A DNA stretch of 64,000 nt from Salinibacter sp. 10B (GTDB lineage Bacteria; Bacteroidota; Rhodothermia; Rhodothermales; Salinibacteraceae), in contig NZ_MQWC01000004.1 of the NCBI RefSeq assembly GCF_002954405.1, forward strand, positions 260,318 to 324,317, written 5' to 3'. The notes beneath the pieces were generated by a model that was not told where the DNA came from, ran no database searches, and worked only from the letters and a program-made list of their open reading frames with translations. Shown piece after piece: positions 9,670 through 18,057 of this stretch (positions are counted from its first letter, which is position 1; every line of letters begins with the position of its first letter). The translations under genes were made by a program, and so were the position numbers.

Positions 9670-10209
9670 CCAAACAAAAGCAGGGATCGAGGATGGAGGA
9701 CAGAGGCTCGACCAATATGACGGTCCGCTATGGTCCCTACACGCTACGCACTAGGAGGCAAAAATCCCAAAGACCTCATCCATTTCCCCCGTCAAAACAA
9801 GCGCCCTCCCCTGCAAACGAAAGCATTCCGTTATGGATCTTTGGTGTAGTCCCTGGAAGGGGCCGAAATCTTCGGGTAGGCACAGATTCCTGCTCTTCGA
9901 AACGGGTACGCGTCTGCTGCCTCCGCTTGTTGATTGAAGGGAGGAGCGGAGGGCAGGTCGGGTATCATCCCCTCTAGGGAGGGGGCGAGGCAGATTGTTT
10001 GGGAGGAGGCGGCGCGATCGTGTTGCATGCGTTTCGCGGCGGTCTTCCCGCCCTAGTCCGCACCGAGTATCCGGCACACCGATCGTTGAGATCGGGACGA
10101 AGAGGCGTGTGCGGCAAACTCACTCAAGACTCATGTAACGACTCCGCTCTGCCATTGCGTTTGCCTACGGCTTCGCATTTTCTTTTAGCCAGTCTCTCTC
10201 ACATTGCCC
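9670..10209. promoter_or_regulatory. divergent glgE/glgX intergenic region
   Basis: No gene is evident in these 540 bp. The region must supply promoters for the glgE run leftward and glgX rightward. It contains several hairpin-capable inverted repeats: 9917-9956 (11 bp with one bulge, CTGCCTCCGCT against AGCGGAGGGCAG), CCGAA/TTCGG just before 9900, and CCCCTC/GAGGGG at 9969-9984. I could not assign a clear -10/-35 pair or a Bacteroidota-type TAnnTTTG box. Confidence 0.55.
9917..9956. promoter_or_regulatory. strong hairpin in the glgE/glgX divergent region
   Basis: The left arm at 9917-9927 pairs with the right arm at 9945-9956 over 11 bp, with one bulged base and a 17-nt loop. It lies about 250 bp upstream of the glgE start and the same distance upstream of glgX. 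It could sit in a long leader RNA or be a protein-binding inverted repeat. There is no T tract, so a terminator is unlikely. Confidence 0.35.
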
Positions 10210-12438
10210 ATGCTGTTGTTCATGGATGCACCCCAATCGTCGACGGGCGCGTCGCAGACGCCTCCTTCACGTCAGTCTCAGAAGGGGCTCGACATCAAGC
10301 CCGGAAAGCCGTATCCGCGGGGCGCCACCTGGGACGGAATCGGGGTCAACTTTGCCCTCCACAGTGCTCACGCCGAGAAAGTTGAGCTTTTGCTCTTTAA
10401 CGATGCGGCGGATGCGGAGCCGGCTGCCACCTTTGTTCTTCCGGAGCAGACCGGCCCGATGTGGCACGGCTACGTGGTCAATCTGCGTCCGGGACAGTTG
10501 TACGGATACCGGGTGTACGGCCCGTACGATCCCAAAAACGGGCATCGGTTCAATCCCAACAAGGTGCTCCTCGATCCTTATGCGAAAGCCATTGGGCGCC
10601 CGCTTCGCTGGGATGATAGTCTCTTCGGCTACGACGTAGACGACGAGGAAGAGAAAGACCTCTCGTTTAGCACGACTGATAGCGCTCCCTACGCGCCCCT
10701 CGGGGCGGTGATTGAGGAAACGTTTGCTTGGGGCAACGACCAGCGCCCCAAAATTCCGTGGGAGGATACGATTATTTACGAGACCCACGTGAAGGGGATG
10801 ACGAAACAGCATCCCGAGGTTCCTGAATCCCTCCGGGGAACGTATCTGGGCTTGGCCTGCGAGCCGGTGATTGAGCACCTCAAGAAGTTGGGCATTACGA
10901 CGGTGCAATTGCTGCCCGTTCACGCCAAACTACAGGATCGATTCCTGCTGGAGAAGGGCCTCCGCAACTACTGGGGCTACAACACTCTCGCATACTTTGC
11001 CCCCGAGCCCGAATATTCCTCCAATGGGTCGATCACGGCGGTCCGCGATTTCAAGATGATGGTGCGCGCCCTCCACGACGCTGGGCTAGAGGTGATTATC
11101 GACGTGGTGTACAACCACACCTGCGAAGGGAATCAAATGGGGCCCACGCTCTCCCTTCGTGGCATCGACAACCGGACGTATTACAAGCTCAACCCGGACG
11201 ACAACCGCTACTACATGGACTATACAGGGACGGGCAATACGCTCGATCCTGGCGACTCCTACGTCCTGCAGATGATCATGGACAGTCTCCGCTACTGGGT
11301 TACGGAGATGCATGTAGACGGCTTTCGGTTTGATCTGGCGTCCGCCCTTGCCCGAGAGTTGTACGACGTGAACATGCTCGGGTCCTTTTTCAAGGTGGTG
11401 CAGCAGGACCCTATTCTCAGCCAGGTGAAGCTGATTGCGGAGCCGTGGGACGTAGGGCCTGGGGGATATCAGGTCGGGTCGTTCCCATGGCAGTGGGCCG
11501 AATGGAATGGACGGTACCGGGACGCCATCCGACGTTTTTGGCGTGGAGACCGTGGCTTGACCGGCGAGGTTGCCACCCGTATTGCCGGGTCAAGTGACCT
11601 CTACGAACGCTCAGGTCGCCGTCCCTTCGCGTCGATCAACTTCATCACGGCGCACGACGGGTTTACGCTGCAAGATCAGGTCAGCTACGAACGAAAGCAC
11701 AACGAAGAAAATAAAGAGGGGAATCGGGACGGACACGATCACAACTACTCCGTAAACTGCGGAGTAGAGGGACCAACGGATAATCCACAAGTTATCGAAT
11801 GCCGTGAGCGGCGCAAGCGGAGCCTGATGGCTACCCTGATGCTCTCACAGGGAGTCCCTATGATTCTTGGGGGCGATGAGCTTTCCCACACGCGGCGGGG
11901 GAACAACAACCCGTACTGCCAGGACAATGAAATTACCTGGTACAACTGGGATCTCGATGAGCGCGAGCAGAAATTCCTGGACTTTGTCCGGAACCTGACG
12001 CAGTTTCGGAAGGAGCATCCGAGTTTTCGCCGGCGGCATTTTCTGGCCCCCACCAATGGAGAGGAGGGGACGGGCGACGTTCTTTGGTGGCATCCGGACG
12101 GGCGGGAGATGACGAACGATGACTGGCACGACGATGGCCTTCGTGCGTTTGGATACCTTTTGCGGGGGAAGGGGTTGGAGCCGGATCCGCAGGGGCGACC
12201 GCGCCGGGACGACTCCTTCCTCGTTCTTATGAATCAGGGCGACGATCCAGTGCCCATCGAGCTTCCGGAGGAAACGAACGAGCTTGAAGACGTGGGGTGC
12301 GAAGGGTGGCACGTCGTGCCCGAGCTGGCCGAAGAGCGTACGGGGGCAGATCCGCTGGAGCCCGGCGGCGTTCTCACGTTGCGACCGCAGCGGCTCCTTG
12401 CACTGAGAGCAGTGCCTCCCTCAGACGAAGGAGAGTGA
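10210..12438 (+). CDS. glgX: glycogen debranching enzyme GlgX (isoamylase type)
   Basis: GlgX hydrolyses alpha-1,6 branch linkages of glycogen, mainly short stubs left by phosphorylase. The product is 742 aa from the ATG at 10210; a TTG at 10204 and an ATG at 10222 are alternatives. A CBM48 domain fills about residues 25-130 and a GH13_11 barrel follows. Visible signatures are [28 protein letters not shown] (nucleophile D), [16 protein letters not shown] (acid E) and [13 protein letters not shown] (D). It is transcribed away from the glgE/treS-mak/glgB run and converges with an aminopeptidase gene 21 bp downstream. Its position beside the synthesis genes suggests that build-up and breakdown of the same alpha-glucan are organised from one locus. 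A malto-oligosyltrehalose system (TreY/TreZ) is the main alternative partner for such enzymes, but no treY is present here. Confidence 0.95.
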   Translation: MLLFMDAPQSSTGASQTPPSRQSQKGLDIKPGKPYPRGATWDGIGVNFALHSAHAEKVELLLFNDAADAEPAATFVLPEQTGPMWHGYVVNLRPGQLYGYRVYGPYDPKNGHRFNPNKVLLDPYAKAIGRPLRWDDSLFGYDVDDEEEKDLSFSTTDSAPYAPLGAVIEETFAWGNDQRPKIPWEDTIIYETHVKGMTKQHPEVPESLRGTYLGLACEPVIEHLKKLGITTVQLLPVHAKLQDRFLLEKGLRNYWGYNTLAYFAPEPEYSSNGSITAVRDFKMMVRALHDAGLEVIIDVVYNHTCEGNQMGPTLSLRGIDNRTYYKLNPDDNRYYMDYTGTGNTLDPGDSYVLQMIMDSLRYWVTEMHVDGFRFDLASALARELYDVNMLGSFFKVVQQDPILSQVKLIAEPWDVGPGGYQVGSFPWQWAEWNGRYRDAIRRFWRGDRGLTGEVATRIAGSSDLYERSGRRPFASINFITAHDGFTLQDQVSYERKHNEENKEGNRDGHDHNYSVNCGVEGPTDNPQVIECRERRKRSLMATLMLSQGVPMILGGDELSHTRRGNNNPYCQDNEITWYNWDLDEREQKFLDFVRNLTQFRKEHPSFRRRHFLAPTNGEEGTGDVLWWHPDGREMTNDDWHDDGLRAFGYLLRGKGLEPDPQGRPRRDDSFLVLMNQGDDPVPIELPEETNELEDVGCEGWHVVPELAEERTGADPLEPGGVLTLRPQRLLALRAVPPSDEGE

Positions 12439-12459
12439 CGATGCTGCTGGACTAGAAGG

Positions 12460-13854
12460 CTACCGCTGGCACTCGGCTTCGACAGCGTCGAGGGATTTTG
12501 GAATGCCGGGACCCAGGACCCGGGCGCCGTCGTCGGTGATGAGCACATCGTCTTCAATTCGGACTCCGCCGAATGACTCGAAGTCCGCCACGGCGTTGTA
12601 GTTGATGAACTTCGCGTGCCGCTGGTTTTGCCGCCAGCGCCGGATCAGGGCCGGAATGAAGTAGCAGCCCGGCTCAATCGTCACGACGAATCCCGGCTTC
12701 AAGGGACGGGCAAGACGGAGGGTGTGTAGGCCGAACTGTTCGCTGCGTGCTTGGTCGGCGGAGTAGCCGACCACATCCTCTCCCAGGTTTTCCATCTCAT
12801 GGGTGTCGAGGCCCAGCAGGTGTCCGAGGCCATGGGCAAAGAAGAGGGCGTGAGCGCCCGCGTCGACCGCCGCGTCGACCGGCCCATTCATCAGCCCAAG
12901 GTCCACCAGGTGTTCAGTGAGGATCCGGGCGGCGTGAAGATGGATGTCTCGAAACGGCACCCCAGGCTTCAGGGCATCAATCGCCCCCATCTGAGCGTCG
13001 AGCACGGCCTCGTAGATCGCTTCTTGCCGGGAAGAGAAGCTTCCCCCAACAGGAATGACGCGAGTAATGTCGCCGGCGTAGTGGAGCGGAGAGGCGGCGC
13101 CGGCATCCACCAGAAGAAGGTCGTCGGCCGCTAGTGTATTGCTGTACTCATGGTTATGCAGGACCTCCCCGTGGATTGAGCAGGTTGGACGAAAGGAGAG
13201 GCCTTGGCCTCGTGCGTCAGCAATGCCGCTGAGACGTCCCGCAATCTCACGCTCCGTACGTCCCGGTTCGGCCATATGCATAGCCGTTTTGTGCATCTCG
13301 GCCGTAATGTCGACCGCCGTTTCCAACTCGTCCACCTCGGCGTCAGATTTGACGGACCGCTGGGACACGACGGTTCGGACCAGTGCGGCGGACGCGAAGG
13401 TGTGCTGCCGCTCCCGATCTATACCGAGGAGGCGTTCGAGCCGGTGATGCTGCTGGGCCCGGTACGGAGGAAGGAAGTGAACCGATCGGCCCTTTTCAAT
13501 CGCAGCGGTCAGGTCCTCCGGCAGAGACGAGCGAGAAGCCGTAGTGTCGACACCGGCCCGGGCGGCATACTCCTGTATGGACGGACGATCTCCCATCCAC
13601 ACGACGTCGTCCAGGTCTGGATCGTCGCCGTAGAGACAGACGCGTCCGGAGTCGAGATCGATCACGGCCGCTAGGCCCGGCACGTCTAGGCCAAAGTAGT
13701 ACAGAAATGAGCTGTCTTGCCGGAAGGGATACGGGTTTCCCCGGTAGTTCATTGCACTTTGCTCGTTGCCGAGCAGGAGCACAAGTCCCGATGCAGGCTC
13801 TTTGGCCTCCATCAGGGTACGGCGACGGTCGGTGTAGGTCGAAGCGGAAAACAT
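12460..13854 (-). CDS. pepP: Xaa-Pro aminopeptidase, M24B family
   Basis: This metallopeptidase removes an N-terminal residue preceding proline. The 464-aa product has an aminopeptidase-P N domain (about 1-140, with NYRGNPYPFRQDSSFLYYFG) and a pita-bread M24 catalytic domain. Metal ligands are visible in order: LLLVDAGA, HYAGDITRV, HGLGHLLGLDTHE, VTIEPGCYF and FGGVRIEDDVLI. The length and the N domain fit the E. coli PepP/human prolidase-like group rather than methionine aminopeptidase. A small membrane-protein gene lies 48 bp upstream on the same strand and may be co-transcribed. A second, shorter M24 gene starts at 63556, so the genome has at least two. Confidence 0.92.
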   Translation of the reverse strand: MFSASTYTDRRRTLMEAKEPASGLVLLLGNEQSAMNYRGNPYPFRQDSSFLYYFGLDVPGLAAVIDLDSGRVCLYGDDPDLDDVVWMGDRPSIQEYAARAGVDTTASRSSLPEDLTAAIEKGRSVHFLPPYRAQQHHRLERLLGIDRERQHTFASAALVRTVVSQRSVKSDAEVDELETAVDITAEMHKTAMHMAEPGRTEREIAGRLSGIADARGQGLSFRPTCSIHGEVLHNHEYSNTLAADDLLLVDAGAASPLHYAGDITRVIPVGGSFSSRQEAIYEAVLDAQMGAIDALKPGVPFRDIHLHAARILTEHLVDLGLMNGPVDAAVDAGAHALFFAHGLGHLLGLDTHEMENLGEDVVGYSADQARSEQFGLHTLRLARPLKPGFVVTIEPGCYFIPALIRRWRQNQRHAKFINYNAVADFESFGGVRIEDDVLITDDGARVLGPGIPKSLDAVEAECQR

Positions 13855-13902
13855 GGGGAGTTCCCGGACGCATGAAGAGAAAAGACGAGGAGGGGCGTCT
13901 GG

Positions 13903-14310
13903 TCACCCGTTCGGGGAAGGATCCTCGGTGAGGGTTGTGAGAAGAGCCCGTGCCTCCGACAATTGACGCATTTCCTGAATGGTTTGATAGGAGGCGTTTG
14001 CAGCGTACACCGTGACGAGGAGAACCGGTATCAGCCATCGAGCAATGAGCCCCCACGAGGCCAGCGACAGTAGCCACCAGCCCACCAGAAGGCCAAAATA
14101 GATGCCCGCAATTAGCATAGAGATGAGTGAGTATTGCGCCGTGGTAAGCCGAGCGTCGACACTTTCGAGCACCTCGCCGTATCGTTGCTGCTCCAGAGCG
14201 TCAAGGTCGATCACTCCGGCCAGCTCCGCACGGAGTCCCTCGCTTCCGTGGGCCGAGAGGCGGTCAACAATTTGGGACTGCACAAAGGAGGACGAGGGAG
14301 AGGGGGACAT
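13903..14310 (-). CDS. small two-helix membrane protein of unknown function
   Basis: I do not recognise a family. From the ATG at 14310 the product is 135 aa; the frame is open to 14382 but the extra residues look non-coding. Residues about 1-50 are polar and partly helical (QSQIVDRLSAHGSEGLRAELAGVI). Two adjacent hydrophobic helices follow at about 58-80 and 84-104, then a polar helical tail. The arrangement (cytoplasmic helix, hairpin of two membrane helices, cytoplasmic tail) suggests a small inner-membrane protein. It sits 48 bp upstream of the M24 peptidase on the same strand and is divergent from the TerB-domain gene. No Shine-Dalgarno is seen. Confidence 0.6.
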   Translation of the reverse strand: MSPSPSSSFVQSQIVDRLSAHGSEGLRAELAGVIDLDALEQQRYGEVLESVDARLTTAQYSLISMLIAGIYFGLLVGWWLLSLASWGLIARWLIPVLLVTVYAANASYQTIQEMRQLSEARALLTTLTEDPSPNG

Positions 14311-14630
14311 GAAGAGCCGTGCGTAGTGAAGGGAGACGAACGCGACAGCAGAGGTGTACGTCGTAACTGGGCCGGGGTGCACCTGTATCGTTGAATCGCT
14401 TGCGATTGCTTTCCAGCGGAAAGCAGCCGCCCCGGCAGGGTCGTACCGGACTGCATATTAGGAAACTGAGGCAGGACGATGGAAGATTGCAAGGGGGGAG
14501 CCGAAGAACGAAGAATAGGAGTGGGAAGAACAGGCAAATTTAATTTGTAGTCTTCGCCGTTGCGTTTCGGGAGTGTCTTTCTGTATTATTGCAGCGCACC
14601 GTAGCTTTATCGTTCTATCCGTTCGACGAC
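14311..14630. promoter_or_regulatory. divergent region between the membrane-protein gene and the TerB gene
   Basis: These 320 bp hold no gene. Two inverted repeats abut at 14394-14425. A sigma70-like pair, TTGCGT (14560-14565) and TATTAT (14584-14589) with an 18-bp spacer, lies 41 bp upstream of the ATG at 14631 and could drive the TerB gene. The promoter call is weak because primary promoters of this phylum usually have a different consensus. Confidence 0.4.
14394..14425. promoter_or_regulatory. paired inverted repeats, operator candidate
   Basis: AATCGC-TT-GCGATT (14394-14407) is a perfect 6-bp inverted repeat with a 2-bp centre, typical of a dimeric repressor site. It abuts TGCTTTCC-AGC-GGAAAGCA (14407-14425), a perfect 8-bp inverted repeat. 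They lie between two divergent genes. No regulator gene is adjacent. Confidence 0.35.
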
Positions 14631-15434
14631 ATGAATTCTCCCGGGTCCTGGACGACGTCGCATGACCTCGCGCTCATCTACATTGCCCTTGCCTACGGCA
14701 CGGACCATGAGCTCACCGACGGCGAGATGGATACCCTTACCGATGCGCTTCGGGAGTGGGCATTGATGCCCGATGAGGCGCACGTTCAAGAAGTGGTGAT
14801 GGAGGCGGCCACCGCTTTTCTGGAGGGAGATGCGCGGGCAGAGGTGCGACAGTCCATCGGTCAGTTGGAGGAGGAGTTAACGTTTGAGGAGCGACGGCAG
14901 GCCCTGCGAGATGTGATGCGCATAGCGGAAGCGGACGGGGTGTTGCTTGAACGAGAACAGGGACTGATCCACCTACTGGCGGATGCCTGGTCGTTGAAGC
15001 AACTCGGGGAAGATTTGGTCGAGGATACGTCGGCGGTGGTGCAGAAAAGGGGAGAGGACTGGGGGCTGATCCACGAACTTGCGTTTCTGTACATCGTGGT
15101 CGCCCACAGCGCCAACAATGACTTGTCCAGCGAAGAGATTGACGTGATGCTCGACCGTCTCGGGGAATGGAAGCCAAAGCTCTCTCGAGAAGACATCCGA
15201 GACATCTTTCGTCGGTCGCTTCAGGTATACGCCGATGGGCCTGAGCAGGCACTCATTCAGGAATCCGTCGAGACCCTGAAGGATATGCTGCCGATTGTTC
15301 AACGCCTCACCGTGCTCGATGACCTCAACATGGTGGCATATGCCGATGGGACCCTTACACGCAACGAGCGGGAGCTCATTATGTATCTCGCGCAGGCCTG
15401 GGACATCAACGTTCGTCTGAACGGTCGGCAGTGA
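14631..15434 (+). CDS. tandem TerB-like domain protein
   Basis: The 267-aa product contains two copies of a TerB-type helical domain. Copy one (about residues 5-130) starts with TSHDLALIYIALAYGTDHELTDGEMD and copy two (about 140-265) with LIHELAFLYIVVAHSANNDLSSEEID. Each copy ends with a MRIAEADGVLLERE / MVAYADGTLTRNER motif, the characteristic acidic ADGxLxxxE turn of the family that can bind a metal ion. TerB domains are known from tellurite-resistance and membrane-associated stress complexes, but no other ter gene is present, so the function here is unknown. ATG 14631 is preferred over TTG 14589 because the family match begins there. The last 29 bp overlap the convergent fxsA gene. Confidence 0.75.
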   Translation: MNSPGSWTTSHDLALIYIALAYGTDHELTDGEMDTLTDALREWALMPDEAHVQEVVMEAATAFLEGDARAEVRQSIGQLEEELTFEERRQALRDVMRIAEADGVLLEREQGLIHLLADAWSLKQLGEDLVEDTSAVVQKRGEDWGLIHELAFLYIVVAHSANNDLSSEEIDVMLDRLGEWKPKLSREDIRDIFRRSLQVYADGPEQALIQESVETLKDMLPIVQRLTVLDDLNMVAYADGTLTRNERELIMYLAQAWDINVRLNGRQ

Positions 15435-15972
15435 AGGGATCGTCCGATGCCCCGTCGGTCTTCCGCGACGTATCCTGAGAGTGACGAGGGACCTGTTGGC
15501 TGGTCCCCTTCCAGGTCTGATTCGATCCGCTAGGGCCGTTCGGGGCGGAGCCGTTGGGCCCGGGCGCTGCCCCTCCAAAAATCCCGAACTGGATTTGCAT
15601 GGAGCCTTCCTGCATCTTGGATTGAAACCGGCGCATCAGCACTTTCCGAATCAGCGCACGGGTGGGCGGCAGAAGGCCGAGAAACCCAAAAGCGTCGGTG
15701 AGAACACCGGGGGTGACGAGGAGAGCTCCGGCCACCAAGATAATGACTCCATCCATAAGCTCCGTGCCGGGAAGGTCGCCGCGGGATAATCGTTCATTTA
15801 GGCGGCGCCATGTTTGAACCCCCTCTCGACGGGCGAGGTAGCTGCCCGCGATGCCGGTAGCGACAATTACGCCAATCGTCGGCCAAAAACCGATGAGCTT
15901 GTCTACCTGGATGAGGAGACCGAGCTCTACGGCTGGAGTCAGAAGAAATAAAAGCAGGAGGCGTCCGAGCAT
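15406..15972 (-). CDS. fxsA: FxsA-family inner membrane protein
   Basis: FxsA is a small cytoplasmic-membrane protein; in E. coli excess FxsA relieves exclusion of phage T7 by the F plasmid, and its native role is unclear. The 188-aa product starts with the family's hydrophobic helix (LGRLLLLFLLTPAVELGLLI), a second helix (WPTIGVIVATGIAGSYLARR), the conserved polar linker ELMDGVIILVAGALLVTPG, and TDAFGFLGLLPPTR. The C-terminal 55 residues are an unconserved Pro/Gly/Ser/Asp-rich tail. It overlaps the TerB gene tail-to-tail by 29 bp, so the two transcripts are complementary at their 3' ends. Confidence 0.9.
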   Translation of the reverse strand: MLGRLLLLFLLTPAVELGLLIQVDKLIGFWPTIGVIVATGIAGSYLARREGVQTWRRLNERLSRGDLPGTELMDGVIILVAGALLVTPGVLTDAFGFLGLLPPTRALIRKVLMRRFQSKMQEGSMQIQFGIFGGAAPGPNGSAPNGPSGSNQTWKGTSQQVPRHSQDTSRKTDGASDDPFTADRSDER

Positions 15973-16111
15973 AATCCGGGGGCAAGTCAGGTCAAGGTGG
16001 GATTGATTCCCGAGGATTGCATTTCCCCTGGAATTGTGTTGACAGACGTTCGTATGGCACCACGGGAAAAATGATTCCTGCTCACACGCTACCAGGAACG
16101 GATTCGCCGCT

Positions 16112-17155
16112 ATGTCTCGGATTGCAATTGTTGGGGCTGGAGTTGCTGGATTGACGACGGCGTACCTCTTGCGAAACGCTCCGGTAGAAGTTGTGGTCTT
16201 TGAAAAAAGCCGCGGATTTGGCGGGCGAGCAGCGACGCGGGGACGGCACGGGTGTCGATATGATCACGGAGCGCCGTCCTTTTCAGTGGAGAGCAAGCGG
16301 ATCCGTCGCCTCATAACGGCACACCTTCCGACAGAGGAGCTTGTGGACATTGGGGGAGAGGAGTGGACCTTCGATCGCGAAGGGACAATTGCTCGCCCCC
16401 ATCCTTCAGAGCGAGTGCCAAAGTGGACGTATTACCAGGGCATCAGTCGTCTCGGAAAGCACCTGGCCCATTGCAGTCAGGCGGGCATTCACCGCGCCAC
16501 GCGGATCGAACGGCTTGATGCGCGAGAAGAAGGTTGGGCCCTGCATGCCCAGGATGGAACTGTGTATTCTTTGTTCGAGGCCGTGGTTCTTACGCCGCCT
16601 GCTCCCCAAACGGCCGCTCTTCTCGAAGCGTCGAGCCTCCCTGGGGCGCGAGCGCATCGTATTCGGCAGGCGCTAGAGGGGGTGGACTATACCTCGCAGT
16701 TCACGTACGCGTTTGGGTACGACCGTCGTTTGCCGCGACCCGGTTCCTTTCACGCACTCTCTTCGCGATCGGACACGCATCCGATTGCGTGGGTTGGGTA
16801 CGAGCATGACAAGCCCGGGCACGTGCCGGACGGAGAGAGTCTACTTGTCGTGCAGATGTCGCCCCAGTGGACCCGCCCGCGTCTTGAGGATGATCCAGAA
16901 ACGTTTGCTCCGGAGGTTAAGGAGATCGTGGGAGATCTACTCGTCACCGACCTTCGTTATCCCCACTGGTATGACGTCCAGCGATGGCGGTACGCACGAC
17001 CGCAGTCGGGACTGGACCGTGACGTATTGACGGCAGGCGCAAAGCTGGGACTCTTCTTTGCGGGAGACTATGTGCGAGGAGAGGGCACCGTCGAGCAGTC
17101 CATCGAATCCGGATTTGACGTGGTGCGTCGGCTGCACGAGACGCTTCTCGGATAA
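16112..17155 (+). CDS. FAD-dependent oxidoreductase, renalase-like
   Basis: The 347-aa product belongs to the NAD(P)/FAD-dependent amine-oxidase-like group that includes renalase. Residues 4-30 form the dinucleotide-binding fold (IAIVGAGVAGLTTAYLL), followed by the second FAD motif (FEKSRGFGGRAATR) and YDHGAPSF. The C-terminal FAD contact is LGLFFAGDYVRGEGTVEQSIESG. Bacterial renalases oxidise the inactive isomers 2- and 6-dihydro-NAD(P); many relatives are uncharacterised, so the substrate remains open. The ATG at 16112 places the nucleotide motif at the expected distance from the N terminus. The gene stands alone, divergent from fxsA and convergent with the ferredoxin reductase gene. Confidence 0.82.
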   Translation: MSRIAIVGAGVAGLTTAYLLRNAPVEVVVFEKSRGFGGRAATRGRHGCRYDHGAPSFSVESKRIRRLITAHLPTEELVDIGGEEWTFDREGTIARPHPSERVPKWTYYQGISRLGKHLAHCSQAGIHRATRIERLDAREEGWALHAQDGTVYSLFEAVVLTPPAPQTAALLEASSLPGARAHRIRQALEGVDYTSQFTYAFGYDRRLPRPGSFHALSSRSDTHPIAWVGYEHDKPGHVPDGESLLVVQMSPQWTRPRLEDDPETFAPEVKEIVGDLLVTDLRYPHWYDVQRWRYARPQSGLDRDVLTAGAKLGLFFAGDYVRGEGTVEQSIESGFDVVRRLHETLLG

Positions 17156-17248
17156 GCGGAGTCGGACCTGTCAGGGGTCGGGAGCGGCCCCAACGGGAGG
17201 CGAGCACACGTTTGAGAGTACGAATGAGGCGGTGACACGGAGCGGAGG

Positions 17249-18013
17249 TTACCGCTCAACGAAGTATTTCTCCTCGTGAATGGCGTCCTCGGGCAAACCG
17301 GAGCGCTCGAGAATCCCCTGCGCTTTATCAATCATCTTCGGGTGGCCACAGGTGTAGGCGGCCGTTTCGTCGAGCGGGAAGGAGGCAGCATCTACATGCT
17401 TGCGCAGGACGTCTTCGACCCGCCCCCGCTCACCGTCCCACTCTGGGTCTTCCCATGGGCGGCTCACCGTTGGAACGTAGTCAAACCACTCGGTTGTACG
17501 GGCCAGCTCTGAGAGCTCGTCGTAGTAGGTCCCCAATTCCCAGGAGCGGCTGGCTCCGTGCAGGATCAAGAATCGGTGCGGGGTGTCCAGTTCACCCGCG
17601 TCGAGGAGTCGTTGCTGGTGGCGGGCAATGCTGACGTACGGCCCGACGCCCGTCACGGTGGCGGCCATCACGTGATACCGGCAGTCGGTGTCCAGCACAA
17701 AGCGCCCCACGACCTTCTTGCGCATCCACACCTCTGCTCCGGGCTTCAGGTCCCAGAGACGGGGGGTAAGATCGCCCTCGTCCACCCGTTCGATGAAAAA
17801 TTCCAGGTCGGTCGATCCCGGTGCCGACGCCACCGAGTAGGGGCGGAGAAGCGGCCGATCGGCGTCGTCTTCCACGAGTCCAATGGTGGCGTACTGGCCC
17901 GGAGTGAACTCCACCGGCTCGGGCGCACGGAGGCGAAAGACGGCGAGATCCTCCGAAAAGTCGATTCGTTCTACAAACGTGAGCACGCTGTAGCGATCCG
18001 GATCCAGCGCCAT
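17249..18013 (-). CDS. fpr: ferredoxin--NADP reductase
   Basis: This flavoenzyme moves electrons between NADPH and ferredoxin or flavodoxin. The 254-aa product has an FAD domain (about 5-100) with the flavin motif RPYSVASAPG and an NADP domain (about 105-254) with ATVTGVGPYVSI, the acceptor-side FLILHGASRSWELGTY, AAYTCGHPKMIDKA and the end EEKYFVER. Size and motifs match the short bacterial Fpr class. The ATG at 18013 is preferred to the TTG at 18025. It is the last gene of a minus-strand run with three PpiC proteins and MoxR, 44 bp after moxR. A functional tie to those genes is not obvious and may be only positional. Confidence 0.88.
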   Translation of the reverse strand: MALDPDRYSVLTFVERIDFSEDLAVFRLRAPEPVEFTPGQYATIGLVEDDADRPLLRPYSVASAPGSTDLEFFIERVDEGDLTPRLWDLKPGAEVWMRKKVVGRFVLDTDCRYHVMAATVTGVGPYVSIARHQQRLLDAGELDTPHRFLILHGASRSWELGTYYDELSELARTTEWFDYVPTVSRPWEDPEWDGERGRVEDVLRKHVDAASFPLDETAAYTCGHPKMIDKAQGILERSGLPEDAIHEEKYFVER

Positions 18014-18057
18014 GTCTGTAGACAAAGAGAGTGCGTGCAGGGAAGTACGAAGAGGAA

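Noticed and set aside
17156-17248. A terminator between the renalase-like gene and fpr
   Set aside because: A 6-bp GGGGTC/GGCCCC pairing exists but lacks a T tract and includes a wobble pair, so it is not convincing.
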